The translations under genes were made by a program, and so were the position numbers. Below are positions 1-10,284 of a stretch of 64,000 nt of DNA, piece after piece. The DNA is from JBMOGA01 sp049318625 (GTDB taxonomy: Bacteria > Pseudomonadota > Alphaproteobacteria > Rhizobiales > Hyphomicrobiaceae), in NCBI GenBank assembly GCA_049318625.1, contig JBMOGA010000001.1, forward strand, positions 62,001-126,000. Direction: 5' to 3'. Numbering within the stretch: the first letter of the stretch is position 1; every line of letters begins with the position of its first letter. The notes under the pieces were generated by a model. That model did no database searches. It was not told the DNA's origin and saw only the letters and a list, made by a program, of their open reading frames with translations.

Positions 1-686
1 TCGTGACCTTCGCCGACCGCGAGGCCGCCGATGGCGTAACCCGGCAGATCCATCGCGACGAGGCCTTCGGCGGAGCGCCGGCGGAGCGTCTCGTTGACGC
101 CGCCCTGGACGATGCCGAACAGGGCCTGGCCGGGCTTGGCCAAGCGCTCGAAGGCGGTCTTGCACCGGTCTGCCCAGCGCAGCGAAAGCTCCATCGCCCG
201 CTCGGCCTCACGGTCCTCGGCGGGCAGTTCGATGCACTCGTCGAGTTGCATCTGGATATCGGCGCCGAGCAGGCACTGGATCTCGATGGCGCGCTCCGGT
301 GTCAGCATGTGGCGCGAACCGTCGATGTGGGACTGGAAGGCGACCCCCTCCTCCGTCACCTTGCGCAATCCTGCGAGCGACATGACCTGGAAGCCGCCCG
401 AGTCGGTGAGGATCGGGCGGTCCCAGCGCATGAAGCTATGAAGCCCGCCAAGACGGGCGACGCGCTCGGCACCCGGGCGGAGCATCAGATGATAGGTATT
501 GCCGAGGAGGATGTCGGCACCGGCCCGGCGGACCTGCTCGGGGTAGAGCGCCTTGACGGTCCCGACGGTGCCAACCGGCATGAAGGCCGGCGTGCGGATA
601 TGGCCGCGCGGCGTCGCGATCTCGCCGAGGCGGGCGGCGCCATCGCGGGCGATGAGACGGTATCCGAAAGCCGATTCCTGAATCAT
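1..686 (-). CDS. tgt: Queuine tRNA-ribosyltransferase, N-terminal part
   Basis: Tgt swaps guanine-34 of GUN-anticodon tRNAs for preQ1, the base-exchange step of queuosine synthesis in the cytoplasm. The gene begins at ATG 686 and runs off the left edge, so about 228 N-terminal residues are visible. They open MIQESAFGYRLIARDG and include GEIATPRGHIRTPAFMPVGT and LTDSGGFQVMS; the latter holds the catalytic aspartate region of the family. The start overlaps the queA stop as ATGA, so the two are translationally coupled and act in consecutive steps of the same pathway. The identification is secure; only the C-terminal zinc-binding part is out of view. Confidence 0.95.
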   Translation of the reverse strand, partial: MIQESAFGYRLIARDGAARLGEIATPRGHIRTPAFMPVGTVGTVKALYPEQVRRAGADILLGNTYHLMLRPGAERVARLGGLHSFMRWDRPILTDSGGFQVMSLAGLRKVTEEGVAFQSHIDGSRHMLTPERAIEIQCLLGADIQMQLDECIELPAEDREAERAMELSLRWADRCKTAFERLAKPGQALFGIVQGGVNETLRRRSAEGLVAMDLPGYAIGGLAVGEGH

Positions 687-1762
687 GAGCGTCGATATAG
701 CAGCGACGCGTCGCCGAAGGAGTAGAACCGATAGCCGCTGCCTATGGCATGGGCATAGGCGCGGCGCATGACGTCGAGCCCGGCGAACGCCGCGACCAGC
801 ATGAAAAGGGTCGAGCGTGGCAGGTGGAAGTTGGTCATCAGGACATCGACGGCGCGAAAGCGATAGCCGGGAGTAATAAAGATGGCCGTCTCGCCCGCGA
901 ACGGGCGCACGGAGCCATCTGCATCGGCCGCGCTTTCGAGCAGCCGCAGCGCGGTGGTCCCGACAGCGACGATCCGCCGGCCCTGGGCCCTGGCCGCATT
1001 GAGGGCGGCCGCGGTCTCGGCGGTGACCTCCCCCCACTCGGCGTGCATGCGATGGTCGGCGATATCTTCGACCTTCACGGGCAGGAAGGTGCCCCCTCCC
1101 ACGTGCAGGGTCACGCTGCGCCGCGAGACGCCGCGGCTCTCGAGCCGGGCGAACAGCGCGTCGGTGAAATGCAGCCCTGCGGTCGGAGCGGCAACCGCCC
1201 CGTCATGCCGCGCATAGATGGTCTGGTAGTCGGTCGCATCGGCGGCGGTGACGGCGCGCTTGGAGGCAATATAGGGAGGCAGCGGCATCGCGCCGACGGC
1301 GGCGATGGCAGCGTCGAGGAACGGTCCCGCGAGAGAGAATGCCAGTTCCACCTCGCCGGCGTCGCCCTTGGCCGTGACGGTGGCCTCGAGTTCGGCGGCA
1401 AGACAGACGCGCGTCTCATCGCCGAAACGGACGACATCGCCGACCTCGAGACGACGGGCCGGCCGCGCGAAGGCGCGCCAGCGGGACGCATCGACGCGCT
1501 TGTGCAGATTGAAGGCGACGCGGGTGGCCTGCACGCCACGCCAGCGAACCCCGGTGAGGGCCGCCGGGATGACCCGCGTGTCGTTGAGGACCAGTACGTC
1601 GCCGGGCAGGAGGAAATCCGGCAGGTCGCGCACGAACTGGTCGGCCAGTTCGGGCAATCCGCCGGGGCGCACGACGAGCAGCCGTGCGGCATCGCGCGGA
1701 TCGACCGGATGCAGAGCGATCCGGTCGTCCGGAAGCTCGAAATCGAAGTCGGCGGTTTGCAC
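683..1762 (-). CDS. queA: S-adenosylmethionine:tRNA ribosyltransferase-isomerase QueA
   Basis: QueA transfers and isomerises the ribosyl moiety of SAM onto preQ1-modified tRNA, giving epoxyqueuosine. The 359-residue protein has the family length and opens with a QTADFDFELPDDRIA type N-terminus. It also shows PTAGLHFT, HVGGGTF and TNFHLPRSTLFMLVAAF, all QueA hallmarks. I chose GTG 1762 because the family consensus begins exactly there; the open frame continues upstream only as a shadow of the DUF423 gene. The DUF423 stop lies 6 nt upstream and tgt overlaps the queA stop, so this is a queA-tgt operon tail. In the pathway QueA acts after Tgt. Confidence 0.95.
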   Translation of the reverse strand: MQTADFDFELPDDRIALHPVDPRDAARLLVVRPGGLPELADQFVRDLPDFLLPGDVLVLNDTRVIPAALTGVRWRGVQATRVAFNLHKRVDASRWRAFARPARRLEVGDVVRFGDETRVCLAAELEATVTAKGDAGEVELAFSLAGPFLDAAIAAVGAMPLPPYIASKRAVTAADATDYQTIYARHDGAVAAPTAGLHFTDALFARLESRGVSRRSVTLHVGGGTFLPVKVEDIADHRMHAEWGEVTAETAAALNAARAQGRRIVAVGTTALRLLESAADADGSVRPFAGETAIFITPGYRFRAVDVLMTNFHLPRSTLFMLVAAFAGLDVMRRAYAHAIGSGYRFYSFGDASLLYRRS

Positions 1763-1767
1763 GGCCT

Positions 1768-2187
1768 TCAGTCTGCCTGTCCGCTCAGTGCAGGAAAAAT
1801 CATCTCGAGTGCCGCCAGCACCGAAATCCCGAGCCAACTCGCGATCAACAAGGTGCCGCCGGTCGGCGCCGCCATCGGGAACAGCCGCTTCTCGACCAGT
1901 GCCGAAAGCGTCAGATCGCCGCTGAAGAATATCACCCCGACGAGAACCATGGTGGCCACGAACAGCCAACTGCGCGGCCGGGCCACCTGCCCCGACAGGG
2001 CCGCGAGGCCGACGACCAGACTGGCATGGATCATCAGGAAATCCGAAGCGGTGGCCAGGATCTGGCCACCTCTCAAATGGGCCGCCATGGCAGCCAGCAC
2101 GACACCGGCTGCACCGAGAAGGCCGGCTCCCCCTACAAGGGCGATCCGCCAGCCACCGGGAAAGCTCGGGGTCGCACGCGACTGCAC
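1768..2187 (-). CDS. DUF423 family small membrane protein
   Basis: This 139-residue protein is almost entirely hydrophobic, with four likely membrane helices. They start around GWRIALVGGAGLLGAAGV and include SWLFVATMVLVGVIFFSGDLT, a DUF423 (YgdD-like) hallmark. Family members are inner-membrane proteins of unknown function. The GTG at 2187 is preferred: it follows the upstream cyclophilin stop by 11 nt, is preceded by a GAGAGGCGAC ribosome site, and gives the usual family length. The longer frame reaching position 2310 would add an arginine-rich stretch antisense-like to the neighbour and is unlikely. It sits between the cyclophilins and queA, probably co-transcribed with both. Confidence 0.85.
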   Translation of the reverse strand: MQSRATPSFPGGWRIALVGGAGLLGAAGVVLAAMAAHLRGGQILATASDFLMIHASLVVGLAALSGQVARPRSWLFVATMVLVGVIFFSGDLTLSALVEKRLFPMAAPTGGTLLIASWLGISVLAALEMIFPALSGQAD

Positions 2188-2198
2188 GGGGTCGCCTC

Positions 2199-2675
2199 TC
2201 AGCCGACGTCGGCGGCGACGCGCAGCGTGGTGATCTTGTCGGGATTGCGGACCGGTTCGCCGCGCTTGATCTTGTCGACGTTGTCCATTCCCTCGATCAC
2301 CCGACCCCACACCGTGTACTTGTTGTCGAGGAACGTGGCGTCGTCGAAGCAGATGAAGAACTGACTGTTTGCACTGTTGGGGCTCGCCGCGCGTGCCATC
2401 GAGCAGACGCCGCGCTCATGCGCCTCGGCGCTGAACTCGGCCGGCAGATCGGGATAGCTCGATCCACCGGTGCCGGTGCCCTTGGGGCACCCCGTCTGCG
2501 CCATGAAGCCATCGATCACGCGATGGAACACGATGCCGTCATAGAACTTCTCGCGCGCGAGTTTCTTGATCCGCTCGACGTGCTTTGGCGCCAGATCCGG
2601 ACGCAGTTCGATGACGACGCGGCCGTGCGTCATCTCCATGATCAGGGTGTTCTCGGGATCCTTGATGTCGGTCAT
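2199..2675 (-). CDS. ppiB: Peptidylprolyl cis-trans isomerase, cyclophilin type (cytoplasmic)
   Basis: This 158-residue cyclophilin catalyses prolyl cis-trans isomerisation. It has no signal peptide, so it should act in the cytoplasm. Family motifs run in order: IMEMTHGRVVIELRPDLAP, FHRVIDGFMAQTGCP, GTGTGG, and NSANSQFFICF, which contains the cyclophilin active-site Gln-Phe pair. Conserved Trp and His positions of eukaryotic cyclophilins are replaced as usual for bacterial PpiB. The ATG at 2675 is the natural start, 46 nt after the next cyclophilin ends. The neighbour is a clear paralogue with an export signal, so the pair serves the two compartments. Confidence 0.92.
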   Translation of the reverse strand: MTDIKDPENTLIMEMTHGRVVIELRPDLAPKHVERIKKLAREKFYDGIVFHRVIDGFMAQTGCPKGTGTGGSSYPDLPAEFSAEAHERGVCSMARAASPNSANSQFFICFDDATFLDNKYTVWGRVIEGMDNVDKIKRGEPVRNPDKITTLRVAADVG

Positions 2676-2721
2676 CGATGCTGCCTCGAAGGGGTTGAAA
2701 GGAGCGGAGCGGCGCCGGCTG

Positions 2722-3300
2722 CTACTGCTTCTTGGGCGCGGCCGGCGCGGCTCCCGGCTTGGTGTTCTGGTCGGCAAGGATATAGGCCCTGACGATGGTA
2801 TCGGGCGTGGCCGGCGGCTCGCCGCGCGTGATCCGATCGACGTGCTCCATGCCTTCGATCACGTTGCCCCAGATGGTGTACTGCCCGGTCAGGCCGCGGC
2901 AGCCGTCACCGAAGCAGATGAAGAACTGGCTGTTGGCGCTGTTGGGGCTGTTCGACCGTGCCGCGCCGACGGTGCCGCGCTGGAACACGTCCTTGGAAAA
3001 CTCGGCCGGAAGATCGCCGTACTTGGAGCCGCCACGGCCGGTGCCGGTCGGGTCGCCGGTTTGCGCCATGAAGCGGTCGATCACGCGATGCCACTTGTGG
3101 CCGTTGTAGAAGCCCTCCTTGGCCAGGAGCTTCACGCGCTCGACGTGCTTGGGCGCCAAGTCGGGGCGCAAGGCCACAAGCACACGGCCGGTCTTCAGCT
3201 CGATCACGAGCGTGTTGGCAGGGTCCACGGCGGGCTTCTGCTGAGCGTAGGCCGGCAACACGGCAAACAGGGCCGCGATGAGTACAAGAAGTCGCGTCAC
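2722..3300 (-). CDS. ppiA: Peptidylprolyl cis-trans isomerase, cyclophilin type (exported)
   Basis: The 192-residue protein begins MTRLLVLIAALFAVLPAYA, a classic signal peptide with likely cleavage after residue 19. This places the enzyme in the periplasm. The mature part repeats the cyclophilin motifs of the downstream gene: VIELKTGRVLVALRPDLAP, WHRVIDRFMAQTGDPTGTGRGGS and NSANSQFFICFGD. A short alanine, lysine and proline-rich tail follows (GAAPAAPKKQ). It probably helps fold outer-membrane or periplasmic proteins. The tandem arrangement of an exported and a cytoplasmic cyclophilin looks like an old duplication. Confidence 0.92.
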   Translation of the reverse strand: MTRLLVLIAALFAVLPAYAQQKPAVDPANTLVIELKTGRVLVALRPDLAPKHVERVKLLAKEGFYNGHKWHRVIDRFMAQTGDPTGTGRGGSKYGDLPAEFSKDVFQRGTVGAARSNSPNSANSQFFICFGDGCRGLTGQYTIWGNVIEGMEHVDRITRGEPPATPDTIVRAYILADQNTKPGAAPAAPKKQ

Positions 3301-3391
3301 GGGTCGGCTCCGATCTCGGGTGGATGAACGGTCACTGCACAGCGAGAAGACGGGCGCCTTATGGCCTTTCCGCGGCGGCGTGGCAACCGTT

Positions 3392-4669
3392 CTACCAGCG
3401 GAAGCGGTCGCGCGGCGGCAAGGCTCCTCCGGACGGCAGTTCCTCGGCGAGACGCAAGCCCTCGTTCCATTTCACCATGCGCTCGGAGCGTGAGAACGAG
3501 CCCACCTTCAGCTGCTCGATGCCCCATCCGACCGCCAGGTGGACGATCGTCACGTCCTCGGTCTCGCCCGAGCGGGCCGAGACAATGGCATTCCAACCGG
3601 CCGTGCGGGCAGCCTCGAGCGCCTCTCGGGTCTCGGTCAAGGTACCGATCTGATTGGGCTTGATCAGCGCGGTGTTGCAAGCGCCCAAGGCGGCCGCCTC
3701 GCGAATGCGGCGGGCGTCGGTGCACAGCACGTCGTCGCCGACCACCTCGATACTGTCGCCTGCGGCGGCCGTAAAGCGCGCCAGGCCACCGAGGTCATCC
3801 TCGGCGAGCGGGTCCTCGATGGCGATGATCGGGTAACGTCGAAGCCAGCCGAGCAGCATGTCGCCCATCTCGGCGCTGCTCATCAGACGGCCTTCGCGGG
3901 AGAGGGTGTAGCGACCGGCCGAGCCGAGCTGGCTCGCCGCGATATCGAGCGAAATTGCGATGTCCTCGCCGGGTGCGAAGCCGGCGCGCTCGATGGCGCG
4001 GAGGAGGAAATCCAGCGCCTCGACACTCGTTTCGAAGGCCGGCCAAAAGCCGCCCTCGTCCGCGACGCCGAGCAGACGGCCTTGATCGGAAAGCATTTTT
4101 CCGGCCGTGCGGTAGACCTCGGCGGTCCAGTCGAGGGCGGTGCCGAAATCGTCGGCGCCAACGGCAACGACCATGAAATCCTGCACGTCGACGCGACGAT
4201 TGGCATGGGCGCCGCCGCCGAAGATCTGGATCTCGGGCAGCGGCAGGGTGCCTGGCGTCCGCTCGCCGGCGAGGTGCTGCCAGAGCGGCATGCGCTTGGC
4301 GGCCGCTGCGGCATGGGCCACGGCCATCGACGTGGCGATGACGGCGTTGCCGCCGAGCCGGCTCTTGTTGGCGGTGCCGTCCAAGGAGATCATGCGGCGG
4401 TCGACCGCCTCTTGATCCTCGACATCGAGACCAGCAATGGCGGCTGATATCTCGGCATCGACGGCTGAAACCGCACGCATGACGTCGAGCCCGCCGAACG
4501 CGGCCCCACCGTCGCGCAGGTCCACCGCCTCGCCCGAGCCGGTGGAGGCACCGGCCGGCGCAATCGCCCGGCCTCGCGCGCCGCCGGCCCAGACATCGAC
4601 CTCGACCGTCGGCCGGCCGCGACTGTCCCAGACCCGGCGGGCGTGCACGCGCTCGATCCGTATGGTCAT
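3392..4669 (-). CDS. Divergent enolase-like protein (two catalytic residues replaced)
   Basis: This 425-residue protein aligns with enolase end to end: GASTG loop (40-44), GGGAHAN (151-157), DEGGF (204-208), SLDIAAS (240-246), IEDPL (284-288), VGDD (310-313), IKPNQIG (336-342), RSGETED (366-372) and LKVGSFSRSER (387-397). The Mg ligands Asp242, Glu285 and Asp312 are kept, as are catalytic Glu205, Lys337 and Lys388. However, the SHRSGETED histidine is Ala365 and the QEFM glutamate is Asp164. These changes argue against efficient 2-phosphoglycerate dehydration, and the true glycolytic enolase is probably elsewhere. It overlaps the kinase gene upstream by 4 nt. A related phosphorylated hydroxy-acid substrate is possible but unproven. 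Confidence 0.8.
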   Translation of the reverse strand: MTIRIERVHARRVWDSRGRPTVEVDVWAGGARGRAIAPAGASTGSGEAVDLRDGGAAFGGLDVMRAVSAVDAEISAAIAGLDVEDQEAVDRRMISLDGTANKSRLGGNAVIATSMAVAHAAAAAKRMPLWQHLAGERTPGTLPLPEIQIFGGGAHANRRVDVQDFMVVAVGADDFGTALDWTAEVYRTAGKMLSDQGRLLGVADEGGFWPAFETSVEALDFLLRAIERAGFAPGEDIAISLDIAASQLGSAGRYTLSREGRLMSSAEMGDMLLGWLRRYPIIAIEDPLAEDDLGGLARFTAAAGDSIEVVGDDVLCTDARRIREAAALGACNTALIKPNQIGTLTETREALEAARTAGWNAIVSARSGETEDVTIVHLAVGWGIEQLKVGSFSRSERMVKWNEGLRLAEELPSGGALPPRDRFRW

Positions 4670-5688
4670 GCCCCGATCTCCTCACGCCAGGCGGCGGCAA
4701 CGCTTGCAAGCCGGTCGACCGGTTGACGCAACAGTCGTGTCGCGACCCGCCGCACGCGATCCTTGTCGGTATCGGCCTTGATGTATTCGACCGGCGACTT
4801 GCCGTCGACCCGGGCGAGAAACAAGCCCGGCAGCAGATGGGCGGTTCGGCGCTCGAGATCGGCGACCGGCTCCCATACCACGCGGTCGCGATAGGCGCCG
4901 ACCAAGGCCGCGAAACTTGCGAGGTAACGCGACGCCGCGTCCGGCACCCACAGACACTTCAACAGCATGTGGTTGAGGCAGAAGGCCAGATCGAAGGCCG
5001 GGTCGCCATACCAGGCGCATTCGGCATCCAGGAACATCGGGCCTTCCGGACCGAGCAGAATGTTCTTCGGACTGACATCGCCGTGGACCAGCGCGCGCTT
5101 GGTGGCGGCCGTCGCCGCCGCGAGGTGCTCGAGGCGCGTGGCAAGTTCGGGATGGGCCTGCGCCGTCGCGCCAAGATAGGGGTCGAGGCGGATCGCGTGG
5201 AAGATGTCGTCGGTCGCGAAACGTGCGGCAATCGCGGGATCGCCGGCTGTCCCGGCATGGATGCGGCCGATCGTGTCACCGACGGCCGCGGCCATACGCG
5301 GATCCGCGCGACCGGCCGCCAGTTCGGCCTTCCAGAGCGGATAATGCGCCGGATCGTAGAAACGCATCACGATCAAGCCAGCCTCGGCATCGTAGCCAGC
5401 CAGCTCCGGTGCGGCCTGGGGCACGATGCGGCCCGCGGTGGCGATCCAATCGTACTCGTTGCGGCTGCGCGAAACCGGCGCGCGCCAATCCTGCTGGACT
5501 TTGAGCTTGGCCAGCGCCCGCTTGATGCACCAGATGCCCCGTGCCGCGTCGACGCGCCAGATGTCGGACGAGACGCCTCCCGAGAGTGGGATCAGGGCCG
5601 GTTGCTCCGCGGCGTCGATCAGGTGGAGGCGGCGCAGCGCCGCGAGAACGTCCGACGGCGGCGCTTGATTGGCGGCAGCCGGGAGCAT
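4666..5688 (-). CDS. APH-family phosphotransferase (small-molecule kinase)
   Basis: The 340-residue protein has the aminoglycoside phosphotransferase/choline kinase fold. An N-terminal SGGVSSDIWRVD nucleotide loop (36-47) is followed by the catalytic HGDVSPKNILL (202-212), with Asp204 as base, and by the metal-binding FLDAECAWYGDPAFD (219-233). Such proteins phosphorylate hydroxyl groups of sugars, amino alcohols or vitamins; the substrate cannot be read from the sequence. Its ATG directly follows the coaD stop, and its TGA overlaps the enolase-like ATG. The three are therefore surely one transcript. The pairing suggests the kinase product feeds the enolase-like enzyme. Antibiotic resistance is a less likely role in this core-gene context. 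Confidence 0.8.
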   Translation of the reverse strand: MLPAAANQAPPSDVLAALRRLHLIDAAEQPALIPLSGGVSSDIWRVDAARGIWCIKRALAKLKVQQDWRAPVSRSRNEYDWIATAGRIVPQAAPELAGYDAEAGLIVMRFYDPAHYPLWKAELAAGRADPRMAAAVGDTIGRIHAGTAGDPAIAARFATDDIFHAIRLDPYLGATAQAHPELATRLEHLAAATAATKRALVHGDVSPKNILLGPEGPMFLDAECAWYGDPAFDLAFCLNHMLLKCLWVPDAASRYLASFAALVGAYRDRVVWEPVADLERRTAHLLPGLFLARVDGKSPVEYIKADTDKDRVRRVATRLLRQPVDRLASVAAAWREEIGA

Positions 5689-6198
5689 TCATCGCGTCCC
5701 GAGCTTGGCCGCGAGGCGCGCCGCAACGGCGGGGGTCACAAACGGCCGGACATCCCCACCCATCTGGGCGATCTGCCGCACCAGACTTGCGGCGATATGC
5801 CTGACCTCGGGGCTGGCCGGCAGAAACACCGTCTCCAGACCGGGCGCCATGCGGAAATTCATACCAGCCATCTGCATCTCGTAGTCGAAGTCGGTCGCGT
5901 CGCGCAGCCCGCGGAAGATGTGGGTCGCTCCGGCCGAGGCGGCGGCGTCGACCGTCAGCCCGTCGAAGAATACCGGCTCGATGGTGCAGCCCGTCGCCGT
6001 GGCGATCGGCGCGACGTCGGCCGCGAGCATGGCGATCTTCTCATCGGCCTGGAAAAGCGGGGCTTTGCCCGGGTGGACGCCGATGCCGACCACCAGTCGG
6101 TCGACCAGACGCGCAGCGCGTCCGATGACGTCCAGATGGCCGAGGGTCACCGGGTCGAACGAGCCCGAATAGAAGCCGATACGGGGTTTCATGGTCAT
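5689..6198 (-). CDS. coaD: Phosphopantetheine adenylyltransferase
   Basis: CoaD adenylates 4'-phosphopantetheine to dephospho-CoA, the penultimate step of coenzyme A synthesis, in the cytoplasm. The 169-residue protein has the nucleotidyltransferase signature GFYSGSFDPVTLGHLDVIGRA with the T/HxGH motif. It also has FRGLRDATDFDYEMQMAGMN and SPEVRHIAASLVRQIA, which are diagnostic for CoaD. Two in-frame starts exist, ATG 6198 (MTMKPRIG) and ATG 6192 (MKPRIG); neither has a strong ribosome site, so the start is uncertain by two codons. It is the first gene of the unit that continues with the kinase and enolase-like genes. Confidence 0.95.
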   Translation of the reverse strand: MTMKPRIGFYSGSFDPVTLGHLDVIGRAARLVDRLVVGIGVHPGKAPLFQADEKIAMLAADVAPIATATGCTIEPVFFDGLTVDAAASAGATHIFRGLRDATDFDYEMQMAGMNFRMAPGLETVFLPASPEVRHIAASLVRQIAQMGGDVRPFVTPAVAARLAAKLGTR

Positions 6199-6351
6199 GA
6201 GGCGACGATAGACGGGACGACGGCCTGCCGGCAACGGGGCCAATGGCCGGCTCGGAGATAGTGAACAACCTGGGACACGGTTGCGCTCGATCAATGCTGG
6301 AACTCGTGCGCGGGAGAATGGTGAGAATCTTAAAACAGATGAGGAGGCCGC

Positions 6352-7122
6352 GTGACGGGCTCGGCCATGCATACAAGACACCCCAATGATCCGAACGCTG
6401 GACGGCTGAATGCGCTCGAGGCTCAGGCATTGGCTCTGGGGGTCGATCGACGCCTCGCCGCCCTTTTTCGCAAGAAGGGCACCATTCAGCGGCTCGGGCA
6501 CCATCAGCCCGTCTCGGTGCAGGGGCGTGATAGCTACCTGCTCGTTCTGACCGGAGTGCTCGCGATTGCGACCGCGCTCAAGGACGGCGAGGACCAGCTC
6601 GTCGGGCTGATCTTCCCGGGTGACGTGCTGGCGTCGCGACTGGTCGCAACGCTTCCGAAAGTCCGGGCCTATGCGATGGGTCCGACGGAGGTCGTGCGCG
6701 TTCTGGCGTCGGACGTCGACGGTGAACTGACCGACGGCGGCGTCTGCGATGTCCTGCTGACCCACGTGGAGAAGCTTTGGACCAGCGCAGCCACGCAGGC
6801 CCTGATCATCGCCAGCCTGCCAGCCCAGGAGCGGGTGGTTTCGCTCTTGGTCCGTCTGGCCCTCAGGCTCGGACGGTTCTCGGGCAAGTCGGTCGCACTC
6901 ACACTGCCGATGTCGCGTTCGGACATGGCCAGCTATCTCGCGCTGAACTCCGAGACGCTCAGCCGGACACTGACGCGCATAAAACTCACCGGGCTGGTCC
7001 GGTTGTCGGGACGGCGCGAGGTCAGCGTGCCCGACTGGGCGGCGTTGTGCGAAGCCACGCCCCTCACGCAGACCCTGGTGGCGATGGATCGCGGCCGGGT
7101 CCCTCAGCCGACGCCGGCCTGA
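6352..7122 (+). CDS. Crp/FNR-family transcriptional regulator
   Basis: This 256-residue protein has an N-terminal cyclic-nucleotide-binding-like sensor fold, a long dimerisation helix and a C-terminal winged helix. The recognition region LPMSRSDMASYLALNSETLSRTLTRIK closely resembles that of FNR and FixK. The N-terminal region has no cysteines, so it lacks the FNR [4Fe-4S] ligand cluster and should not sense oxygen that way; a FixK-like or other effector is more likely. The start is GTG 6352, preceded by GAGGAGG at good spacing; ATG 6367 is an alternative. It is divergent from coaD and convergent with gyrA, and its targets are unknown. Confidence 0.85.
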   Translation: MTGSAMHTRHPNDPNAGRLNALEAQALALGVDRRLAALFRKKGTIQRLGHHQPVSVQGRDSYLLVLTGVLAIATALKDGEDQLVGLIFPGDVLASRLVATLPKVRAYAMGPTEVVRVLASDVDGELTDGGVCDVLLTHVEKLWTSAATQALIIASLPAQERVVSLLVRLALRLGRFSGKSVALTLPMSRSDMASYLALNSETLSRTLTRIKLTGLVRLSGRREVSVPDWAALCEATPLTQTLVAMDRGRVPQPTPA

Positions 7123-7143
7123 GGGCGGCCGCCCCCGACGCCA

Positions 7144-9927
<2,784 letters not shown>

Positions 9928-10284
9928 GGTTGCCTATCCGTCCAACGGGCGGCGCCAGCGTTCGCAGGAGGGCGCCATCGGGTGTCAGTCGCGTTCGCTA
10001 CCATGATTAACGGATCAGCGGGGGCAGCGCCACGCGGCACCAGGGTTGGTTAGCACTTACCCACGATTTATTCAACTCTTGAAGGGAGTTAGATCACTCC
10101 GGTGGACGCCTTGACCGCGCCGGCGAGCGGCGAGCGGCCCGACGGGCGTCGAATCACCCGTCGAAGCGCCGCTAAGGGTCGGGCAACCGTTAACAATTTG
10201 GTGACGATATTTTAATCCGTAGAAGGATATTCAGTGATGGCCTCGTAGGATCGAGCCGACGAGGATCAATCTGGGCGGACCGAC
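9928..10284. other. Intergenic region between divergent gyrA and the pilin-like triad
   Basis: These 357 bp carry no gene I can support. The stretch from about 10185 to 10235 is distinctly AT-richer than its surroundings (CGTTAACAATTTGG followed by GATATTTTAATCC) and is the best place for the promoter of the pilin-like genes. A TTAACAAT half-site resembles a CtrA half-site, but the second half is not present at the required spacing. A small hairpin, GGAGT-6 nt-ACTCC, lies at 10085-10100. The gyrA promoter should lie in the first 150 bp on the minus strand, without an obvious consensus. Confidence 0.5.

Noticed and set aside
3..725. Long plus-strand open frame at the left edge
   Set aside because: It lies opposite tgt, whose minus-strand product is unmistakable; the plus-strand translation has no recognisable motif and reflects high GC at third positions.
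749..2233. Plus-strand open frame of 494 codons across queA and the DUF423 gene
   Set aside because: Antisense shadow of two well-supported genes, low-complexity translation, no ribosome site.
4666..5688. Aminoglycoside resistance gene
   Set aside because: The APH fold is present, but coupling to coaD and an enolase-like gene in a core locus favours a metabolic kinase.
10185..10215. CtrA-binding site upstream of the pilin-like genes
   Set aside because: One TTAAC half-site is present, but the second half at the seven-base spacing reads GTGA, not TTAA.
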